Assembly: GCF_020536995.1 (NCBI RefSeq)
Contig: NC_068359.1
Coordinates: forward strand, 63,075,004-63,139,003
DNA length: 64,000 nt
Source of the DNA: Dreissena polymorpha
Taxonomy: Eukaryota; Mollusca; Bivalvia; Myida; Dreissenidae
Direction: 5' to 3'
Position numbers and translations under genes: made by a program
Part shown: piece by piece, positions 45,401 through 54,400 of the stretch
Layout of the letters: every line of letters begins with the position of its first letter
Numbering within the stretch: position 1 is the stretch's first letter
Notes under the pieces: model-generated
Seen by the model: the letters and a program-made list of their open reading frames with translations, nothing else
Told to the model about the DNA's origin: nothing
Database searches by the model: none

Positions 45401-48400
45401 CTATAGGTTCCCAATAAAATTCGCATTTCAAGCTCTGTTTCTCTAACACTTTCCACCGCTAATCCCTTTATTGCCCCCAATTAACAATCCGATTCGACTT
45501 CTTGTGTGTACCAGTGTTGTTTATGACACCTTATCAGCGATTTATCGGCTAATTATTGATTTTATCAAGCATTCACACCATGGTGGTCTTCAAGATAGTG
45601 GTCGCTTATTGCTATCGATAGTTGTATTATTATGAAATAAATGTTGAAAATGTGTTTGTTTTTGTCTTTTTTTGAAACGGTTTACAAAACAATTGTTTTG
45701 TAAAATTAACCTTGCGTCATTAATGAGTCTTTTACATTCAATGTTTAGTTCCAATATAGCGGGATAATCCGAATGTGCAATATACCAAAAACGCCGATCC
45801 AGAACGTTTTTTCAGCGCACTGAAAAAAATTCAGAAAGATGAAAGGGAAAATCTGGGCCATAGAACGGTTGAGGCGTTATTGGCAGTTAAAATGAACACA
45901 AAGACGGTTTGATTCCACCAAAAACCTACCTCGGAAATGTGTACGGCCGCGCATTCCGTGTCAAGCTGATGTAACTGGTCGGTAGATAGCTTACTGTAAC
46001 CCGTACTTTCAGTGTACTTGATAGCCTCCCCTGCGTTAATGTTTGCCATTGAAAGTAATATAATGAGTATTGTTGTCGTAATGTTCCAGATTTTGTACTC
46101 TAAAAAGATGAATATTATCTTTGTTGATTGCTATTGTCTTATTTAACAAAACTGTTATTGTTATCTTTTAGATTTCATGCCTCATATCAGATGTTTTATG
46201 TCTTGAATTAAAGTATCAAGAGTTTTTGTTAGTACTAAACTGACTACAGTAAAGGTGGAATGATCGATCGTTTTAGGTGTCCTGCTTTTTGGTCAAATGT
46301 CCCGACAATTTTTTATGGAATGTCCCGCTTTGGACCTAAAAAATTCTGGCATGTATGCCTATAACTGACAATGAGAATTTCTAAAGAAATTGCAAGGACA
46401 AATTATGCATGCATCTTTCTAAATGTTAAAGATGTACTGCATTGTAAATTAATTTTTTATTTGTTAAAATGCATGTTAACACACGATATATTAGTAAAAT
46501 TAAAAATATGTAGCTATTCAATACTTGTGCATGTAATTTAAAAGCATGTGTATCACATATAATTACAACCAATTTGAAAACAATTTAAACAAGACTATTG
46601 CCAAGCAATATATGTCCCCTACCAGCTCCACCATTTTTTTCGGTGTAGCTGTTTTACGTCACTTTTGACCTTAGGTGACCTTTAGGTTACATTCATAAAA
46701 ATGCCCGCGGCTACCCACGAATGAATACACTTCATTTAGTCCTTTGGGAAATTTGAGAATACCACCAGAACATTGGAAACATGGTTGGGTCTTTCTAACA
46801 CTGTTTTACTGCATGTTCAGAAGGAAACAATTTTATCTCTTATGAAAAGGCATGATAGATAGAACAGTTTTACACTCTCCACATCAATACAATTTGTGCA
46901 TAGATTCTACACCTTCGTCAGTTCGCGGTTAGTGTGTGTGAATGTCAGAGTAAAAGAGTTTATACAAGTCATCGCTGCGTCTTCACGACTACCTTATGTG
47001 CTGACCGGAGTTTGCGGCCAGTAAAATAATCGTTATATAATCAGTGTTCATTCTGGGCAGCGCCATTGCGGGATTCCCGCATCGAAATATTAATGGGCGC
47101 AATCTAAATAATATCAGTGGGCCATTCGGGCGCAAACATAATATAATTGGCGCATTAAAAATTATATCAGAGGGAGATTTTATTATATATAAAAAAGCGA
47201 CGGAATCGTACTGAGAATTCTAAACACGGGTCTGCTGAGTCGAAATGTAGGTTGAAAATAACTATTGCTTGGCTAACGCGGGCGCACTGTGTTGAATCCT
47301 GCACTTCCATTGGTTGATAGACGTCACATGTCAGCAAACTGTGTATACGTCATCAGAAAGTGTTGAAAAAGTTTGTCAACATATTTTGTTGCGATTTTGA
47401 AAAGTTTTTAAGAAACAATAGTGTTTAAACATGTCAAAGTGTAAAGCAGAAAAGGAGAGCAGCGAGAGACAAACTCTCCTACATTTTTTTAACAAAAAAC
47501 CAAGGGAAAGTGAAAGGACTTCTGATCAGTATGGTGGCAAAACAGCAGATGCTTCGGCCAAAGCGAGTAGGCCAACATCGTCTGCTGGTTCAAGCGAACA
47601 AATGCTGAAACCTTCGGAAAATGTAGATGATCATAAATTCCAGAAAGGTTGGTTAGAGAAATTTACGTGGTTGTCGTACGATGACAAAAATAATTTAATG
47701 TTTTGACTTTGTACTCTGAATAGACATGCAGCTGGTAGTTAACATACATCCTGCAATCAGGTGGCCCCTACATAATCATTAAATGGCCCACTAAATTTAT
47801 GGCTGATGGACCATTGGCCCACCAGCAATCTGGCCCAGAATGAACACTGTATAATAAAGACGCTATAGCGTGAACTAGGTGAACTGGAATTTTCTTTAGA
47901 CCAGAAAGATGGTAAATGAAGATATCCAACGATACAATTATGGTATGTCAATAATAGATTCTTAATGTGTTTTCAACAATACCATGATAAATATTATTTT
48001 TAATTAATTTAACAAGAATTATTCCACCATATTGACTAATGTATTAAGCATGAGGGCGATGATTCTCAATACTGTTAATACTCGAATCAAATAGCAATGC
48101 CCAACAAACCACTAAAACAGGTTTGTTCGAAGAACGTGCGCATAAATATTTAAAATATGTACGGATACTCCGTGTGTGGCCGGTTGACTCATATGTTTTG
48201 ATTTCACTTCCATTCTTCTTTTGGTTTTCTGTTTTGTATCTATAGGTTTATGACCAGCAATATGTAATAATGTAAAATAAGATGCAAAAACTCTAAGTAA
48301 CATCCCGTACTGCGTGTGATGCAGCTAAGAACTGCACAGAAAAAGACATTCCCTATCCTTGATCTCATTCATTAAACTCTTTACCTTTCATAAACTCCAA

Positions 48401-51400
48401 CTACAATCAACGTCGTATATCTTTTTAAAAGATATTTCTTGTTTATATTTGTTGCCATAGCAACCAGAATTTTTGACATAGGAACAAACTGAAATGACGT
48501 GCATAATGTCCATATTGCCATCTATCCATGTTTCAAGTTTCATGAATAATTATGAAGAACTTTTTTATTTATTGCAGGATCAAGAAAAGTGTGACAGACA
48601 GACTGACTCACAGAGTGCAAACCATAAGTCCCCTCCGGTGAAACCGGTTGGGGACAATAACGGATATTTTAAATAGACATTATTTGTTATACGTTAAATT
48701 TATAGCGACCAAATGCTGAACCCATAACAGGCAAGTTACGCATATTGAATTTTTGTGCACATGCAAGGGAAACACATTTTGAGACTGAACTAGTTCTTTA
48801 AGACAGGTATCTTACAATTTTCATCTGTGTGAAAACAAATGAATTTGTACTTTAAGAATGTATCAGATAAAGATGGCAAGCAAATGACCACTCCATTGTG
48901 TACACATCACATTTACACATGTGTAGTGCAACAAACAATCACCCCACTTGACGATTATATTAGACGAGCAGTTTTACAACGACTGTAGCCATTAAGATGC
49001 AGCGTGATTAACATAAAAAATTCCACTTTAAAACAAAGCACTACGAGTTTTTATTCATCATTCAAATTAAAAGCCAGGCTTTCCCCCCAGGTAGAATAAC
49101 ATGATTTCTTTTTTTTCGCATGTTTTACATGAAAATGCACGAGGACTGTTAATTTGTTACTAGAAAATAACATAATTGTCAGAAAAATATAGTGCTTTGC
49201 AACCCATTCTCCTTATCATAATGACGCTTCCTATTATTGAATACAAAATTAAGCTTTCCAATGACTTGGAAAATTGATTGCACAATAGTAAAATGGCGGC
49301 CATTTTCAGTCTATTGGCAAGTTTTTTGGTCTTAAATTGTTTTTTCTCTTTTTGCAAAATATTGTTCAATATCTTCATTTATTCACTTTTAGGATTGTGC
49401 GTCCGCAGGACGCATTTTTATAGCAAATGTTTGCGTCCCCTGCAATTTCTATGCGTCCAGGACGCAGACCTAAAATTATCCCTGTTGACTGTGACTTATT
49501 TACCATAATGAAGATTAATACAGTTTTCAGGGGTATTGATACTTTAAAATTTTATTTCATTTAATCTCAATGTGATTTAAAACATATACATATAAAGTAT
49601 AATATATATGTTCACTGAAACAGTTTTTTTTTGTTCCTCCATTTTTTTTAAACACCCCCTCCCCTTTTCAAAACTACAGGTTTCCATAGGGTACCACATA
49701 ATTAATGAAATTTGAACATGGGTAAATCATAGAACAACAATATTAAGAACATTTTTGTTTTCAAACAATTTATGATGGATCACTTGACCATGAAATAGCG
49801 GTGTCCAACGATATGAAGATGAAAACAGACCAACCTCTTTATCCTGTATGTAGTGGTAGGGTCCATGGACAGGGCAGTCCCCTTCAAAATCTTTTTTGCA
49901 TTCCTCACAGTCTACCAGGTATAAGAGCGCACAGGAAATCATTTACAGTATGTGCAAAGTAAAAACAAATTTGAAATATCTCCTAATTTAATTTTCCTCT
50001 ATAATGGAAGTTTTAATTCATTTTTTTAAACAAAGGTGTTTTTACCACAAATATATGCACTTAAATGACATCATTTCGCAGTGTGCGCCAAAATCTTCAA
50101 GTACATGACTGTGGCTTAAAAAAAAACTTTGGGACTGTTCATTATTACCCTGGTCATAAAGCTCATTTACGGGCTGTAAAAATAAACAATATTGATGTGC
50201 ATTCATGTCCAAATTCTTTCAACTGCAACTACAGTCTACTTAAATCTGCTACCTCTAACAGCAGGAGATATATCAGGAGGTAAATACGGTAAGTGATGAA
50301 AATACTATATTTTAATTTATTTTGCCTATCTTAAAACATCAAAATCCCTTGCCTTTTCAAGTTTTTAAATTTGTCTTACTTGTAAGAGGAAGATAAACAT
50401 TCCCCACTCAAATTTTTTGTTATGTATTGGCTTACAGAGAAAATGGTCATCGTCGGGAGGTTCCAGGTTCATGCAGCTGGCTGCATTCCTCTCTCGAAGA
50501 CTGTACTCAGTCTTGTCCTCTTCTGGTTTTTTAGTTTTTTTCAATCTCTGCAGTGGACAACAAGAATCCAGGCTTTTATGAAAAGCAAATGGGGAAAATC
50601 GTACCAAACAAACCTTCTTCATCCTATGTATTTGATTTGACTGGCTTTTAGAGGGTGTTTTCTAAGATTTGATCTGGTAACCTAGATGCATGTGACCCAG
50701 CATCAATTGGCCTATTTTTTGTGAAGGTAAACATTCTGATTAGATGAAAAATGTTGCCTCTAGAATGGTAATAAAGTAAAATTTAACGGCAGACAACCTT
50801 ATGATAGACACCAGACATAGAACCAGTGTTCTCCATAAAAATTGAAGTAGCCAGTTATATTTTCAAAGTAGCCATCAACTAAGAATTAAAATGGGTGTCT
50901 ATTGCCTTTTTTTTAATTGATATTTTGAGGAAAAGTAGCTGGCGCAAAGATTGTTAGTACCGGTAACCGGTGAAATTGCCGGCTGCGGGTGCTTTCAGGG
51001 AACACTGCATAGAATGACCACGATAGCTCACCATAAGGCCAGTTAAAAATGCCCCTTAGCAGTGGTCTTACAAGTACAACATTCCTGAAAAATAAGTAAC
51101 TGACTGTTTTTCACTGAAAATAGTTCTTAATAGTAAACTGTAGGTTTTATGTTTTATAACAGACACAAATAAAATCAGATATATACCGGTACATGTATAA
51201 ACAAGAAAACTTCGGAGACGGATGATGCTCCCCAAAAAAAAATTTTGTCACAATATTGCACTCAATATTCAGATAAAAGGAAATGTCTAGTAGTTGGCGG
51301 AACAAGAATTGCACTATATGTACAGTTAATGGAAAATTTCAAAGGGCCATAACTCTGCGAAAAATCATCTGACCAGAACCCGCTGATAATATGCACATCT

Positions 51401-54400
51401 CTTGGTAGTGAAGCTTCCCATAAAGTTTTATTGAATTCTGGTCATTAATTGCAGAGAAATAGCCCGGACAAAAATTGTGCACAGACGGACGGACACACGC
51501 ACGGACAGACGAAGCGGTGACTATATGCTCCCCCCAATTTTTTTTTAGGGGAGCTTAATAAATGAAAAGATTTTTAAATCTTTATTTCTTCTGCTCATGT
51601 GACCTCTAAATGTAGCAGACAAGAATGATTTATAAATGTTGTAACATTGGTAAGATTCCTATGAAATTGAATGAAAATCTGACATATGGTCAAGATGTCA
51701 TTTGCATGAAAAATGCTTGTGTACAAAAAACAAAAGATCATAAAATCTCATCAGAAGTATTTCGGTTACAAAATCACAAACAAATACCTTCTCTTTTGTC
51801 TTTCTGTCTCCCTTTTCATCCAATTTTCTCTTGACTGGTTTCAGAAAATGTGGGATAGTCCTTTTAACAGCATTTTCTACCAAAATATTAACACAACTAA
51901 ATGAAGAATATTGTTAAAATGAGAAAAAACTGAAGAGATTCAATATCAAATTTCATATAACATTAAAATCTTACTTTATTTGTTAACACCAAATAAAATT
52001 TGTGAATGAATATTTAGCCTGCAGGGAATTAACAGGAACTGCAGGCTGAAGTATTTAGTTCTACCAAAAATACTGAGTCACATGTCCATCCACTCATAAG
52101 GCAGTGCTAAATATTTGACAAAAATTGGCAAATTTGTTTATAATCCCTCTGTCAGTCAGGTAAAAATTGAACAAACCTGTACACAAAATCTGAGCCTATT
52201 CTGTACAGAGACTGTACCAAATCTGACCAGAATGAAGACAGAATTCATTTATTCTGTACAGTCTCAGAAGACCCAGACCCAGAATCTGCCTCAAAATCTA
52301 AACATATAAAACATCTTTTTTCTGGGCAGAATTACAATGAAGCCAAAATTTATCTGTACAGATTATTATAGCAAACAGAATTTTAACATTCTTCATTTGT
52401 ACAAGGCTGATGTTTGAGACTACATTTTTGCAAGACAGAATTTATTATTCTTGATACAAAACTGAGGCGGATTGTTTGACTAAGAAGAGGTATTTCTCAG
52501 GTTAATAAGGAATATGTACTCTAATATGAAATCCTGTGTCTCGGTTAGAACTCAAAACTCCCCAATTTTCTCATGTAACTCGAATGGAACTCAAAACTCC
52601 CCATTTTTCTCATGTAACTGCGGCGTGCGTCAGGGAGAAAATTTATCGCCCGTCCCCTTTTCCCTTTTCCTAAATGACCTTGGGAATTACTTAGAATCTA
52701 AAGGCCACCATGGTATAGAACTTACAAATCCAGAAAACGATATTGCTACTTTCCTCAAAATAATTGTACTATTATATGCAGACGACACAGTCTTAATTGC
52801 TGAAAATGCCCAAACACTACAAAACTGTCTGAATGACTTTGCTGATTACTGTAAAACATGGAAGTTAAATATAAATAAGGATAAAACAAAAGTAATGATT
52901 TTCGGATCAAGGCAAAATAGAAACTTCTCTTTTAAAATAGACAACACGTCTCTAGAAATTGTTAACTCATACAAATATCTAGGTGTTTTTTTAGCAAAAT
53001 CTGGTAGCTTCCTAACTGCAAAGAAACATCTTGCACAACAAGCAAGGAAAGCAATGCACCTACTCTACTCAAGAATTAATAACCTTAATTTACCAATAGA
53101 TCTGATATTAAAACTTTTTGATAACACTATCCTGCCAATATTAACATATTCTGCAGAGGTTTGGGGCTATGAAAGCATTGATTTACTAGAGAAAATGCAC
53201 AATGAATTTCTGAGAAAAATTTTCAATCTAAGAAAAAGCACCCCACTTTATATGATATACACAGAACTCGGAAGATACCCCATAGATCTCACTATAAAAT
53301 GCAGAATGATTGCATACTGGAATAGATTAATAACTGGGAAACCGGATAAATTAGCATATCTCATATATAAATACATGTTAAACCTTCCTAACTTTGAATC
53401 TAAATGGATAAATTATGTAAAAAATATCTTCACACAAACTGGCAGAAATTACATCTGGCTAAATCAAGATCAAATCCAAAATAAAAATATAAAGTACACT
53501 ATAAAGGGCATATTACTTGATCAATACCAGCAAACCTGGCATACCTCACTTCAAAACTCAACAAAAGGCTTAAACTATTCAATATTTAAGGATAAGATTG
53601 AATTAGAGAAATATTTAATCACACTAACTAAATATGAATCATCTTTATTTATTAAACTTAGAACTGGTAATCACTTTTTCCCAAATGAGACAGGTAGATG
53701 GACCAATCAAGACATAAATGAGAGAACATGCCCTCATTGTACATGCAGAGATGTGGCGGATGAATTTCACTACATGCTTATATGTCCCTTTTTTAATGAA
53801 CATAGAAGGAAGTTTATAAAAAAATACTACTACTGTAGAACAAATACGCTAAAATTTAAAGAATTGTTGACAACAAGGTCCTTAAAGGATTAAAAAAATT
53901 TATGTAAATTCATAAAAGTATTATTTCAAACATTAACCCGCTGATAAGTTTAACTTGGTGTATATGTTAAATTATGTTTGTAATCTTTTATGTATTTCAA
54001 CAATTAAACTTCATAAGACTAATTCATATCCACAAAAATATTACTTTAAACGCTAACACGTTGATAAATTTATTTATGTAGAGAACAAAATCATGTCTAA
54101 TGCAGTACTTTTTGCATTTCGTCTCAATCAAACAATTAATATTTTATAAGATGAATTAATCATCTTACATATTGGTATTACTGCATCATAGTTCATGTTG
54201 AATATCTAACTTCATTCACTTTGCATGTTTAAAATATTTTAACGCATGTTTTTTCAATCTGGCAACAAATATCAATGTCACAAATTTGAAATTACTGATT
54301 TACTTATAAATGTCGTTAGCAAATTGTGATTTATATTTTAAACCTTGCACTAGCCAAATTATATGCAATGTACATGTATGTTTGTATCTCAAGCTTATTG

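Larger units (their letters stand above)
46640..48443 (+). mobile_element. Helentron-like element, copy 3
   Basis: 5' end TCGGTGTAGCTG after a T run and 3' hairpin ATATCTTT-TTA-AAAGATAT followed by TTCTTGTT. It matches 13591-14740 on either side of the nested hAT-like element and is inserted in a T tract of the Pearl-like host. Confidence 0.65.
46588..48665 (+). mobile_element. Pearl-like element split by nested insertions
   Basis: Head AACAAGACTATTGCCAAGCA (46588-46639) and core plus tail (48444-48665: GTTGCCATAGCAACCAGAAT ... AAGTCCCCTCCGGTGAAACC) are the two halves of one element, compare 59085-59372. Between them sits the Helentron-like copy 46640-48443, which itself holds the hAT-like element 47042-47849. 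Confidence 0.75.
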
